A stretch of DNA of 28,768 bases from CAYLUN01 sp964386865 (GCA_964386865.1 CAYLUN010000072.1:1-28768); one strand, 5' to 3'. Positions 1-8,326 are shown, counted from the first letter of the stretch. Numbers and translations are program-made. Notes: generated by a model not told the origin, from the sequence alone.

Positions 1-1887
1 GCCGGGGACGGGCCGCTGCTGGTGCTGGCCGCCGCCGGCACCGGCAAGACGCGCACGCTGGTCTACCGCGTGGCCTACCTCGTGGAGCGCGGCGAGGCGC
101 CGGACAGCCTGCTGCTGCTGACCTTCACCAACCGCGCCGCGCGCGAGATGCTGGAGCGCGCGCACGAAGTGGCCGGCGACGCCGTGGGCAGCCTGTGGAG
201 CGGCACCTTCCACCACATCTGCAACCGCTTCCTGCGCCGCTTCGCCGACCGGCTGGGCTACCGCAACGACTTCGTGATCCTCGACCGCGACGACTCGCGC
301 ACGCTGATCGACCACTGCATCCGCGACACCGTCCGCAACAAGAAGGACTTCCCCAAGAAGGACGTGATCGCCTCCCTGATCGGCTCGGCCGCGAACCGCG
401 CGTGCGACATCGAGGACGTGCTGGAGGACGGGCTCGACGCGCTGGAGGTCGACCCTCTGGAGATCGTCAAGGTCGCCAACCTGTATGCGGAGCGGAAGCG
501 CGCCATGGGCTCGATGGACTTCGACGATCTGCTGGTGAACGGTCTGCGGCTGCTTTGCGAGCACGAGCCGGTGCGCTCCCTCTACCAGAATAAGTTTCGG
601 CACGTGCTGGTGGACGAGTATCAGGACACGAACCTCCTGCAGGCCAAGATGGTGGACATCCTCGCTGGGCAGAACAAGAACGTGATGGCTGTCGGCGACG
701 ACTTCCAATGCATCTACTCGTGGCGCGGCGCGGACTTCCGCAACATCATGGAGTTTCCCAAGCGCTGGGACGGCTGCCGCATCGTCAAGCTGGAGCAGAA
801 CTACCGCAGCGCCCCCGAGATTCTCGACGTGGCCAACGCCTGCATCAAGGGCAACCCCGAGCAGTTTCAGAAGACGCTCCGCGCCACGCGCAAGGCGCGC
901 AGCAAGCCGCGCGTCTTCCTGCTGCGCGACGGGGACGAGCAGGCGGGAGCCCTGATGACGCTGATTCGGCGCTACCAGGAGGACGGCTACAACTTGCGCG
1001 ACATGGCCGTGCTCTACCGCGCCCACTTCCACTCGATCGAACTTCAGATGGCGCTCTCGCGCGCCCACCTGCCGTATGTCATCACCTCCGGCGTCGGCGT
1101 CTTCGAGCAGGCGCACGTCAAGGACGTGGTCTCCTTCCTGCGCGTGTGCGAGTTCCCGCAGGACCGCATGGCCTTCAGCCGCCTGCTTGGCATGCTGGGC
1201 GGCGTGGGCGAGAAAACGGTGGACGCGCTCTGGGAGAAGCTGGGCGGATCGTTCGACACGCGCGACCCGGAGCAGCGCGCCAAGCTGTGCGCAGCGATGA
1301 AGCCTGCGGCCCGCGGACAGTGGCAGGAAGTCGACCGCCTGTTCGAGGCCTACCACTGCGAGAACCTGTCGGCGGCGGGCGGCGAGGTGGTTCAGCGCTT
1401 CTGCGACGTGTTTTTCCACACCTATCTCTACCGCGCCTACGAGAACGGCGAGAAGCGCGAGGAGGACATCCGCGAACTGGCGCTGCAGATCGGGAAGAGC
1501 GGAGGCATCCCCGCCTTCCTGCAGGAGGTCGCGCTGCTGACGAACATCGACCACGAGTACGAGAAGATGGCCCATGAGAAAGCGGACATGCTGCACCTCA
1601 GCACCGTCCACCAGGCCAAGGGGCTGGAGTGGCCGGTGGTGTTCGTGATCTGGGCCGTCGAGGGCATGTTCCCGTCGGGCCGCTCCGTGGGCGAGTCCGA
1701 AAACGACGCCGAGGAGCGTCGGCTCTTCTACGTGGCGGTGACGCGCGCCAAGGACGAGCTGGTCCTGTGCGCGCCGGGGATGCGGCGCACGCGCGACGGC
1801 GGGTCTTTTTTCTGCAAGCCTTCGCGCTTCATCAAAGAGCTGCCCCGCGGCCTGACCCGCGAGAGTTACGGCCTGCGCGATTTCTGA
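1..1887 (+). CDS. UvrD/PcrA-type superfamily 1 DNA helicase, 5'-truncated
   Basis: This is an ATP-dependent 3'-5' DNA helicase of the UvrD/Rep/PcrA group, which unwinds DNA in repair and replication restart. The frame is open from base 1, so the true start lies upstream; 628 residues are visible. The helicase motifs appear in order: Walker A AAAGTGKT (residues 10-17), motif Ia TFTNRAAREM, Walker B DEYQDT (from residue 205), motif III GDDFQCIYSWRGAD, motif IV QNYRS, motif V STVHQAKGLEW and motif VI RRLFYVAVTRAKDEL. Walker A lies almost at the window edge, so only a short N-terminus is missing. The protein stops soon after motif VI, so it lacks the long C-terminal tail of classical UvrD. No partner gene is adjacent, and a 190-base gap separates it from the next gene. 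The family call is firm; UvrD versus PcrA versus Rep cannot be decided from this sequence. Confidence 0.95.
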   Translation, partial: AGDGPLLVLAAAGTGKTRTLVYRVAYLVERGEAPDSLLLLTFTNRAAREMLERAHEVAGDAVGSLWSGTFHHICNRFLRRFADRLGYRNDFVILDRDDSRTLIDHCIRDTVRNKKDFPKKDVIASLIGSAANRACDIEDVLEDGLDALEVDPLEIVKVANLYAERKRAMGSMDFDDLLVNGLRLLCEHEPVRSLYQNKFRHVLVDEYQDTNLLQAKMVDILAGQNKNVMAVGDDFQCIYSWRGADFRNIMEFPKRWDGCRIVKLEQNYRSAPEILDVANACIKGNPEQFQKTLRATRKARSKPRVFLLRDGDEQAGALMTLIRRYQEDGYNLRDMAVLYRAHFHSIELQMALSRAHLPYVITSGVGVFEQAHVKDVVSFLRVCEFPQDRMAFSRLLGMLGGVGEKTVDALWEKLGGSFDTRDPEQRAKLCAAMKPAARGQWQEVDRLFEAYHCENLSAAGGEVVQRFCDVFFHTYLYRAYENGEKREEDIRELALQIGKSGGIPAFLQEVALLTNIDHEYEKMAHEKADMLHLSTVHQAKGLEWPVVFVIWAVEGMFPSGRSVGESENDAEERRLFYVAVTRAKDELVLCAPGMRRTRDGGSFFCKPSRFIKELPRGLTRESYGLRDF

Positions 1888-2079
1888 GCCGCCAAGGCAG
1901 GCGTCTGCGGGCGTAAGTCGGTTGAGCAGCGGCTCCAGAGGGCGCACACCCAAAGCGACAGCGCCTGCCGGCCTGTGAGCGCGAAATGGGTCACCTGACA
2001 AATCGCCTTCACTTGCAGGGATGATTACGCGATACTACCTCCCATGAGAAGGGATGGCGGAGAAGACGTGCTAAGACAA

Positions 2080-3960
2080 ATGGGTTTTCTGATCGTGTCG
2101 CTCGCGCTCGCGGGAGGCGGGCTGGCGCAGGAGCCGGTCGCGTTCTTGGCCAAGGAGGGCGTGGCCCAGGCGGTGATCGTGCTGCCGGACGCCGCGACGC
2201 CGGTCGAGCGGAGCGCGGCCGAGGAACTGCGGCTGCACCTCGACCAGGTGACCGGCGCGCGGTTCGCTGTCACCAACGAGGGCTCGGCGGCGGGTGGCCC
2301 GCGCCTGTTGGTCGGGAACACGAAGGCCATCGCCGCGCTGATGCCGGGGTTCGATCCGAAGGCTATGGCCTACGACGGTGTCGTGCTGAAGACGGTCGGT
2401 CGGGATCTGATCCTGGCCGGACACCCGCAGCGCGGGGCGCTCTATGCGGTCTACACCTATCTCGAAGACGCCGTGGGCGTGCGCTGGTGGACCTCGACGG
2501 AGACGTTCATCCCCAAGCGACCGGCGCTGCCGCTGCCGTCGCTGGACGTGCGCTACGCGCCGGCGCTGCGCTTCCGCGAGTCGTACTACCTCGACTCCTT
2601 CAACGCGCGCTTCAAGACGCGCCTCAAGGGCAACTTCAGCTCGCGCACGCGCTACATGCTCGCGCCCATGGAGATGATCCCCGAGTCATACGGCGGCAAC
2701 CACCGGCTCATCTTCTTCAAGGGCCGCAACTCGGCCTACCACTCGTTCTACGAGCTGCTACCGCCGGCGGTCTACTTCGAGAAGCACCCTGAGTGGTACA
2801 GCGAGATCAAGGGTAGGCGCACGCACAAGGAGGCGCAGCTCTGCCTCACCAACGACGCGATGCGCGAGGAGCTGACCCGCAACGCGCTGGCGCTGCTGCG
2901 TGCTGACCCAGGCGCGGACATCATCCAGGTCAGCCAGAACGACGCGGCCGGACGCTGCACCTGCGCGGCCTGCCTAGCGGTCGAGAAAGAGGAGGGCGGC
3001 GTCGGCACGGCCTCCGGGCCGCTGCTGCGTTTCGTCAACCGCGTGGCCGAGGACATCGAGCGGGAGTTTCCCGACGTCTTTGTCGAGACTTTCGCCTATC
3101 AGTACACGCGCAAGGCGCCCGCTCAGGTGCGGCCGCGCCACAACGTGCTGATCCGGCTCTGCTCCATCGAGTGCTCGTTCCTGCAGCCGCTGGACAGCGA
3201 CGTCAAGGACAACCGCGCCTTCGCCAGCGACGTGGAGGCGTGGAGCCGGGTCGCGGGCCACAACCTGTTCGGCTGGGACTACGTGACCGACTTCAGCTCG
3301 TATATGCTACCGCACCCGAACCTGCGCGTGCTCGCACCCAACATCCGCTTTTTCGTGAAGCACGGCGCGACGGGACTGTTCGAGCAGGGCGACGCGCTGT
3401 GTTCGGCCGGCGACTTCGTGCGCCTGCGCCACTGGCTGATCTCGCACCTGCTCTGGAATCCCGACGCGGACGAGAAACAGTTGACTGACACTTTCCTCTT
3501 GGGCTACTACGGCGACAAGGCGGGCGCGGCGCTGAAACGCTACCTCGACTTCATCCACGACCGCGCCGAGGCGTCAGGCGTCGCGCTCGGGTGCTATCAG
3601 GAGAACGTCACGCGCTGGCTTGATTTCGAGGGGGTTATGGAGGCGACGCGGCTGATGAACGAGGCGCTGGCAGTCGCGACGGCGGAAGAGGCTCGCGACC
3701 CGGCGGGCAACACGGGCTTGCGCGACAAGGTGCTGCGCGAGAGGCTCTCGCTGGATCACGTGTGGCTGATCAACGACGTTGCATTCAGGAAGCAGGCGGC
3801 GCTGTCTGGAAGCCCGTTCTCTGGCGTGACCGGTACGGCTGAGATGTGGCGCGTCTGGGTCGAGACGTGTGAGCGCTTCGGGGTCAAGGCCCACCGCGAG
3901 ACGACGTCGGAGGAGACGTTCCGAAAGTATGTGGCTAAACAGCGGAAGGCCCAAGGATAG
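2080..3960 (+). CDS. Exported DUF4838 domain protein
   Basis: This is a predicted secreted or periplasmic protein of about 626 residues. An N-terminal signal peptide (MGFLIVSLALAGGGLAQ) is followed by a GH67-N-terminal-like region: ERSAAEELRLHLDQVTG, then a short nucleotide-fold-like stretch with LLVGNTKA, and RGALYAVYTYLEDAVGVRWW. That arrangement is typical of DUF4838 proteins found in polysaccharide-utilisation regions of PVC and Bacteroidota. A Cys cluster, CTCAAC at residues 293-298, matches the conserved cysteines of the DUF4838 core. I chose the ATG at 2080 because the signal peptide begins there; an in-frame ATG at 2044 would add 12 polar residues before it. No strong ribosome binding site is seen for either start. 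The family resembles alpha-glucuronidases but has no proven activity that I know of, so a glycoside-hydrolase role is inference. It precedes the SIS-domain gene by 56 bases on the same strand. Confidence 0.8.
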   Translation: MGFLIVSLALAGGGLAQEPVAFLAKEGVAQAVIVLPDAATPVERSAAEELRLHLDQVTGARFAVTNEGSAAGGPRLLVGNTKAIAALMPGFDPKAMAYDGVVLKTVGRDLILAGHPQRGALYAVYTYLEDAVGVRWWTSTETFIPKRPALPLPSLDVRYAPALRFRESYYLDSFNARFKTRLKGNFSSRTRYMLAPMEMIPESYGGNHRLIFFKGRNSAYHSFYELLPPAVYFEKHPEWYSEIKGRRTHKEAQLCLTNDAMREELTRNALALLRADPGADIIQVSQNDAAGRCTCAACLAVEKEEGGVGTASGPLLRFVNRVAEDIEREFPDVFVETFAYQYTRKAPAQVRPRHNVLIRLCSIECSFLQPLDSDVKDNRAFASDVEAWSRVAGHNLFGWDYVTDFSSYMLPHPNLRVLAPNIRFFVKHGATGLFEQGDALCSAGDFVRLRHWLISHLLWNPDADEKQLTDTFLLGYYGDKAGAALKRYLDFIHDRAEASGVALGCYQENVTRWLDFEGVMEATRLMNEALAVATAEEARDPAGNTGLRDKVLRERLSLDHVWLINDVAFRKQAALSGSPFSGVTGTAEMWRVWVETCERFGVKAHRETTSEETFRKYVAKQRKAQG

Positions 3961-3976
3961 GACGGCTTAACCGTCC
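3960..3976 (+). other. Short hairpin between DUF4838 and SIS-protein genes
   Basis: GGACGG and CCGTCC form a 6-base stem around a CTTAA loop, beginning at the last base of the upstream stop codon. There is no T-run, so it is a weak terminator candidate at best. It may be an mRNA stability or processing hairpin between two co-transcribed genes. Confidence 0.3.
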
Positions 3977-4016
3977 CTTCGCGCTGAGAGTCGGCTCGGA
4001 CAACAGGAGGTGTCGC

Positions 4017-5870
4017 ATGAAACACAGCTTATCGGTGTTCGCCATCGGGGTGTTGATAGGCGGCTGCGCCGTCGCGCAGGAATCCCCGCGCGAGCAGGCG
4101 GCGCGTTTTATCAAAGACGAGGCGCAGTTTCATCTCGGCTACCTGCCGACCGAGCAGTCGCACCCCAAGACGCGCGGGCTCTCGCAGGCGCTGCAGGCTG
4201 ATACGGCGAAGGGACTCCGCATGCTGCTGAGCGTGGACGACGACATCCCGCCGGTGGCCAAACAGGCCATCGCGTCGCCCGAACTCGCCAGGCTGCGGGA
4301 GGCAATCAAGAGCGCGCTGGATAGCAACCGGACCGTCTATTTCAGCGGCTGCGGCGCGACCGGGCGGCTCTCGATCCTGCTCGACGCCGCGAACCGGCGC
4401 TTCTGGCGCGAGGCGTTCGAGCGGCAGCCGGAACTCAAGGCCGCGTGCGGCGACTTGGGCTCGCGAACCCACGCGGTGATGACGGGCGGCGACTTCGCCC
4501 TGATCCGCTCGGTCGAGAGCTTCGAGGACTACATCAGCTTTGGCTATCAGCAGATGAAAGAGGCGGGCGTTCAGGCGGGCGATGTCGTGGTGGCGATCTC
4601 CGAAGGCGGCGAAACTTCCTCGGTGATCGGAACTGTGCTGCGCGCGGTCGATGTCAAGGCGAAGGTCTTCTTCCTCTTCAACAACCCGGCGGAGTTGTTG
4701 GCGAAGAACTTGGAGCGCTGCCGGCGCGTGATCGAGAACGAGTCGGTCACGAAGCTGGTGCTCTGCACGGGCCCGATGGCCGTCGCTGGCTCGACGCGCA
4801 TGCAGGCTACGACCATCGAACTGCTGGTCGCAGGCGCGGCGTTCGAGGCCGGTCTGGCGGATCATCTGGCTGCCAAGCTGACGCCCCAGCAACGGGCGGT
4901 GCTTGGAATCGGCCTGTGGACGCCGGCGCGCACGGTGCTGCAATTTGAGTCGCTACTCGCGCAACTCCGCTCCGACAAGAACGTCGAGGCCTTGGCGAGG
5001 ATGGTGGACGGGGAGGCTGAAATCTACGCGCAGAAAGGGCGGGTCACCTACTTTGCGGACAGCTGCTTGCTCGACATCTTCACCGACACGACCGAGCGGT
5101 CGCCGACCTTTAAGATCCCGCCGTTCCGCAGCACGCTCGACGCCGCGTCGCCCGCATCATGGGCCTTTGTGAAAGACCCTCTGCGGCCGACGCCCGCGGC
5201 GTGGCTCCGCTTGCTTGAGCACGAACCGCGCTGCCTGGAGTGGACGGCGGAGAGCTACACGCGCATGCAGGCCGCAGAGAAGATCGTGAAGAGTCCGCCG
5301 CAAATCGGCCGGGCGGTCCTGCACACGTACCAGATCGGCAACGAGCCGGACGCGTCGCGGACGGAGGTCAAGCCCAGCGTGGCGATGGCCGTGCTGGTCG
5401 GCCGCGAGGCGTCGCTGCTGGACGCCGGCTCCGAGGCGGCGTGGCGGCAGGCGTTCATGACTGCGTCAGAGCCCTTCGACGAGCGGACGGCGCTGGTGGT
5501 GGGGCGGCGTGTGCCGCAGGGCTGGCCGGGCCGGCTGGTGCGGGTGGACGTGGATTTGCCCGAGACCCCGCTGAGGCTCTTCGATCACCTCGCGCTCAAG
5601 CTCGCGCTGAACAACGTGTCATCCGCGACCATGGGCAAGCTGGGGCGCCTGAGCAGCAACTGGATGGCGCACGTGGACGCGTCGAACAAAAAGCTGATCG
5701 ACCGCAGCGTGCGGCTGATCGTGGAGCTTGCGGGCGTGGACTACGAGGCCGCCTGCGTCGCGCTCTTCGAGTCGCTTGAGGAAATGAAAGGCTGGGACGA
5801 GGCCCGACGCAAGACCACCTCGCCCGCCGCGTACACGGTGGAGCGGCTACGGAGAAGACAAGGTTTGTAG
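4017..5870 (+). CDS. Exported SIS-domain protein, MurQ/glucokinase-regulatory-protein-like
   Basis: The N-terminal half carries the MurQ-family phosphosugar-binding SIS domain: VYFSGCGATGRL (residues 107-118), a TGGDFALIRSVESFED block, DVVVAISEGGETSSVIG and the GSTRMQATT signature. At 617 residues it is about twice the length of MurQ (about 300) and close to eukaryotic glucokinase regulatory protein, which has two SIS domains plus a helical tail. One of the two MurQ catalytic glutamates seems absent (A125/N126 at the site of E. coli Glu83), while the other is kept (E170, matching Glu114). It begins with a signal sequence MKHSLSVFAIGVLIGGC, which contains a lipobox-like IGGC (Cys17) and also a possible signal peptidase I site AVA at 18-20. 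The start is well supported: AGGAGG at 4005-4010 lies 6 bases upstream. Export is odd, because known relatives act on phosphosugars in the cytoplasm. The function is not established; it may be a sugar-phosphate sensor or an altered etherase. Confidence 0.8.
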   Translation: MKHSLSVFAIGVLIGGCAVAQESPREQAARFIKDEAQFHLGYLPTEQSHPKTRGLSQALQADTAKGLRMLLSVDDDIPPVAKQAIASPELARLREAIKSALDSNRTVYFSGCGATGRLSILLDAANRRFWREAFERQPELKAACGDLGSRTHAVMTGGDFALIRSVESFEDYISFGYQQMKEAGVQAGDVVVAISEGGETSSVIGTVLRAVDVKAKVFFLFNNPAELLAKNLERCRRVIENESVTKLVLCTGPMAVAGSTRMQATTIELLVAGAAFEAGLADHLAAKLTPQQRAVLGIGLWTPARTVLQFESLLAQLRSDKNVEALARMVDGEAEIYAQKGRVTYFADSCLLDIFTDTTERSPTFKIPPFRSTLDAASPASWAFVKDPLRPTPAAWLRLLEHEPRCLEWTAESYTRMQAAEKIVKSPPQIGRAVLHTYQIGNEPDASRTEVKPSVAMAVLVGREASLLDAGSEAAWRQAFMTASEPFDERTALVVGRRVPQGWPGRLVRVDVDLPETPLRLFDHLALKLALNNVSSATMGKLGRLSSNWMAHVDASNKKLIDRSVRLIVELAGVDYEAACVALFESLEEMKGWDEARRKTTSPAAYTVERLRRRQGL

Positions 5871-5898
5871 TCTGTGAAAACGCGTCTGGTGTAAAGGA

Positions 5899-6030
5899 CA
5901 GCAGTTCTCATTACGGCCTGACGTGGCACGGGAAAGCGGGCTGAAGCCCGGACTACGAACGGTTACGGGCAGGGGCGAAGCGTTTGTAGTCCGGCCTTTA
6001 GGCCGTCTCAGGCCATAATGAGAATTGCTG
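5899..6030. repeat. 132-base nested palindromic repeat
   Basis: CAGCAGTTCTCATTA at 5899-5913 pairs with TAATGAGAATTGCTG at 6016-6030, with one mismatch, and the pairing continues inwards through GGCCTGA/TCAGGCC. A second inverted pair lies inside: GCCCGGACTACGAACG (5945-5960) with CGTTTGTAGTCCGGCC (5981-5996). GTAAAG occurs just outside both ends (5891-5896 and 6032-6037), a possible target duplication. No coding potential is seen. It is probably a dispersed hairpin repeat; as RNA it would fold into a long rod. Confidence 0.7.
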
Positions 6031-6048
6031 GGTAAAGCGTGAGACAGA

Positions 6049-6129
6049 CGGCTGCCGCATTTTTCGGCGGGCTCGTAGCGCCCGCCGTACTGAGACCCGG
6101 CAGCCGAATCGCGTGTGCGCTCGTAGCGC
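6049..6129. repeat. Cluster of GC-rich hairpins sharing a GCTCGTAGCGC motif
   Basis: CGGCTGCCG (6049-6057) pairs perfectly with CGGCAGCCG (6098-6106). Inside it, CGGCGGGC (6065-6072) pairs with GCCCGCCG (6080-6087). A third hairpin, TGCGC-TCGTA-GCGCA, lies at about 6116-6130. GCTCGTAGCGC occurs twice, at 6071-6081 and 6119-6129. The layout looks like repeat elements placed side by side in the 396-base gap between the SIS-protein gene and the next plausible reading frame. No gene is seen here. Confidence 0.55.
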
Positions 6130-6266
6130 ATGCGGCCCGCGAACCGCCTTGTAACGCTCAAGGCCGCGTGCTACTGTACGTCAAGAGTTGTTGCTGGCGT
6201 CACACGATTGGGCCTCTTCTTGAGGTCTGGTACTGAGGCGTCACCGGCTCGTTCGCCAAGGCAGGT

Positions 6267-6494
6267 ATGAGAGGAAGCGAAACAAGTAGCTTGGCCTTTG
6301 CATTGGGTTTGGCCAGCATTACGCTCGCCACGAAGTGTGCGTTGGCGCTTTTTTGGCAAAAGCGACTGGTTGTGGGATGGGTATATTGTGCTGCGACTTG
6401 TCTTATTGCACTCCTCTGGGTTTGGACACTTTTCCAGATAATCCAGCAAAAACGGGAAAAAGCAGCGAACAAACGGGTCGAGACTACCTCGTAA
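6267..6494 (+). CDS. Possible small two-helix membrane protein
   Basis: This is a 75-residue reading frame with two clear hydrophobic segments (about residues 8-29 and 35-62) separated by a short QKR turn, followed by a basic, charged tail (QQKREKAANKR). That pattern suits a small inner-membrane protein with its tail in the cytoplasm. A weak Shine-Dalgarno-like AGGCAGGT precedes the ATG. It ends 45 bases before the GH20 start on the same strand. The stretch is visibly more AT-rich than its neighbours and flanked by repeats, which could mean acquired or degenerating DNA. I do not recognise a family, and the frame could be chance. Confidence 0.4.
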   Translation: MRGSETSSLAFALGLASITLATKCALALFWQKRLVVGWVYCAATCLIALLWVWTLFQIIQQKREKAANKRVETTS

Positions 6495-6528
6495 GATTCG
6501 GAGTTTCACCCGATGACGTTGCCACATT

Positions 6529-6533
6529 GGAGA
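6529..6533 (+). promoter_or_regulatory. Ribosome binding site of the GH20 gene
   Basis: GGAGA lies 6-7 bases before the ATG at 6540. It decides the start in favour of 6540 over the in-frame ATG at 6513, which has no such site and would put nine polar residues ahead of the signal peptide. Confidence 0.65.
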
Positions 6534-6539
6534 ATAGAA

Positions 6540-8087
6540 ATGCACAAAGGTACGTGGGTTTCACTGTTGGCTGTGATTGTCGCCGCTTGTGCCGCGCATG
6601 TCGCCGGGGCGCCGCTTGCGAAGGACGAGGCGCAGATCGTCAAGTCGCGGCTGATTCCGTATCCGAAGCATGTGGAACTCACGGACGGGCCGGTGGTGAA
6701 GATCGACAAGGCGCTGGCGGTGACGGTCACGCTCACCAACGAGGTGCGTGGCCTGGACAAGCGGGTGGCGGGGCTGTTCAAGACCTATTGGGGCGCGTCG
6801 CCCAAGCTGGCATTCAAGGCGGATGCGGCGCTCGCGATTCCCAAGGACGGCTACCGCTTCAAGGCTTTGGCCGCGACGGGACTCGATATCGCGGCGGCGG
6901 ACGAGGGCGGGCTGCTGAACGCGCTCAAGACGCTGCGGCAGGTGGCTGAGCCCGAGCGCGGGGTTGAGCGGCTGAGCTACTACTTTCTGCCGGAGATGTC
7001 CGTGGAGGACGCGCCCGCGATGGCGTTCCGCGGCCTGCATATCTGCTGGTTCCCGGAGAGCGACGCGGCTTTCATCGAGAAGTGCATCCGCATGGCGGCC
7101 TACTACAAGTTCAACTACGTGGTGCTGGAGCCCTGGGCGGTGTTCGACTACGCGGCGCACCCCGAGTTCGTGTGGGCTGAGAAGAAGGTGAAGGCGAAAG
7201 AGTTCAGGCGGCTGGCGCGGCTCGCCCGCGAGCAGGGGCTGACGCTGATCCCGCAGCTCAACCTGTTCGGACACGCGTCGGGCTCGCGCCACATCTCGGG
7301 CAAGCACGCGGTGCTGGACATCCATCCCGAGCTGCAGCCGCTGTTCGAGCCGGACGGCTGGACGTGGTGCCTGAGCAATCCCGCGACCCGGAAGATCCTG
7401 ACGGACCTGTCGCTGGAGCTTTACGAGGCGTTCGAGCGGCCGCCCTACTTCCACATCGGCTGCGACGAGGCCTACTCGATGGCGACTTGCCTGACCTGCC
7501 GCAGGGCCGACTACGCGGCGCTGCTGAAAGAGCATCTGCTCCATTTCCGCACCCTGTTCGACGAGCGCGGCGCAACGGTCATGATGTGGCACGACATGCT
7601 GCTCGTGGCGGGCGACCCGCGCTGGAAGGGGTTTGTGGCGACGGGCTCGGCGAAGATCGGCACCGAGGCGCTGCTGGACGCGCTGCCGCGCGACATCGTG
7701 ATCTGCGACTGGCAGTACTACACGCTGCCGAAGGAGAGCGCGACGCCGTGGCCGACCATGCAGTACTTCCACGAGAAAGGCTTCCCGGTTCTGGCGTGCC
7801 CATGGAAAGATACGGAGGGGATCCGAAGCCAGGGCCGGTTGGTTCGCGGGAAGGGCCTGGCGGGCATGCTCTGTACGACGTGGAACTACATGCACAGCCA
7901 GGACATGTACCGCATGCTCACGGTCGGCGCGAGCGCCGCGTGGGGCACCGAAGGCACGGGGTGGAACGTGATGTCGGCCTTCAACCAGCACTTGCGGCAG
8001 GTCGGCTGGGATATGCCGGTCACGCGCTACCGCGACACCGGCGACGCCCAGTGGCAGGTACCGCCGGAGAACGCGCTGCTGCAATAG
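6540..8087 (+). CDS. Exported glycoside hydrolase family 20 (beta-N-acetylhexosaminidase-like)
   Basis: This 515-residue protein begins with a signal peptide (MHKGTWVSLLAVIVAACAAH...AGA). The N-terminal alpha/beta GH20b-like domain contains LIPYPKHVEL and GYRFKA...GLLNALKTLRQ. The catalytic barrel starts at FRGLHICWFPESDAAF and includes LIPQLNLFGHASGS. The catalytic pair is HIGCDEAY, with Asp309 and Glu310, matching the family's HIGGDE motif. GH20 enzymes remove terminal GlcNAc or GalNAc by substrate-assisted catalysis. Length and domain order fit bacterial GH20 proteins. The neighbours are other exported carbohydrate-related proteins, so a role in breaking down amino-sugar-containing glycans outside the inner membrane is likely. 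The Gly-to-Cys change inside HIGGDE and several extra cysteines (CDEAYSMATCLTC) are unusual, so specificity may differ from typical hexosaminidases. Confidence 0.85.
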   Translation: MHKGTWVSLLAVIVAACAAHVAGAPLAKDEAQIVKSRLIPYPKHVELTDGPVVKIDKALAVTVTLTNEVRGLDKRVAGLFKTYWGASPKLAFKADAALAIPKDGYRFKALAATGLDIAAADEGGLLNALKTLRQVAEPERGVERLSYYFLPEMSVEDAPAMAFRGLHICWFPESDAAFIEKCIRMAAYYKFNYVVLEPWAVFDYAAHPEFVWAEKKVKAKEFRRLARLAREQGLTLIPQLNLFGHASGSRHISGKHAVLDIHPELQPLFEPDGWTWCLSNPATRKILTDLSLELYEAFERPPYFHIGCDEAYSMATCLTCRRADYAALLKEHLLHFRTLFDERGATVMMWHDMLLVAGDPRWKGFVATGSAKIGTEALLDALPRDIVICDWQYYTLPKESATPWPTMQYFHEKGFPVLACPWKDTEGIRSQGRLVRGKGLAGMLCTTWNYMHSQDMYRMLTVGASAAWGTEGTGWNVMSAFNQHLRQVGWDMPVTRYRDTGDAQWQVPPENALLQ

Positions 8088-8129
8088 GCGGGGGTGCGGG
8101 CAACGGAAGATAGATAAACATAGATAAGT

Positions 8130-8165
8130 ATAGGGCCAATAGGACGCATATGACCTATATGGCAG
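8130..8165. repeat. Four degenerate 9-base tandem units starting ATA
   Basis: Consecutive units ATAGGGCCA, ATAGGACGC, ATATGACCT and ATATGGCAG occupy 8130-8165. They follow a related ATAGATAA repeat at about 8110-8130. The block lies in the 287-base AT-rich gap between the GH20 and macroglobulin genes. It looks like a decayed short tandem repeat; no gene or promoter could be assigned. Confidence 0.5.
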
Positions 8166-8326
8166 TTCTATAGTATGAATGAAGATATTATAAGGTCTTT
8201 TTCCGAATTGTACTTGTTTCCTATTTTCCGACGTGCTACGTTTTGCGCCATGTGAGCGGGCACTCTCTTTAGCCTGCGCCCGTCTCGTGAGCCTGTCATA
8301 GATTTTAGTCTGTCTTTCTGTTGGAT

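Noticed and set aside
4017..5870. Calling the SIS protein murQ
   Set aside because: It is twice the MurQ length, carries a signal sequence and lacks a glutamate at one of the two catalytic positions, so the specific symbol is not justified.
6039..6236. 65-residue + strand frame in the repeat-rich gap
   Set aside because: It is made almost entirely of the palindromic repeats and lacks a ribosome binding site.
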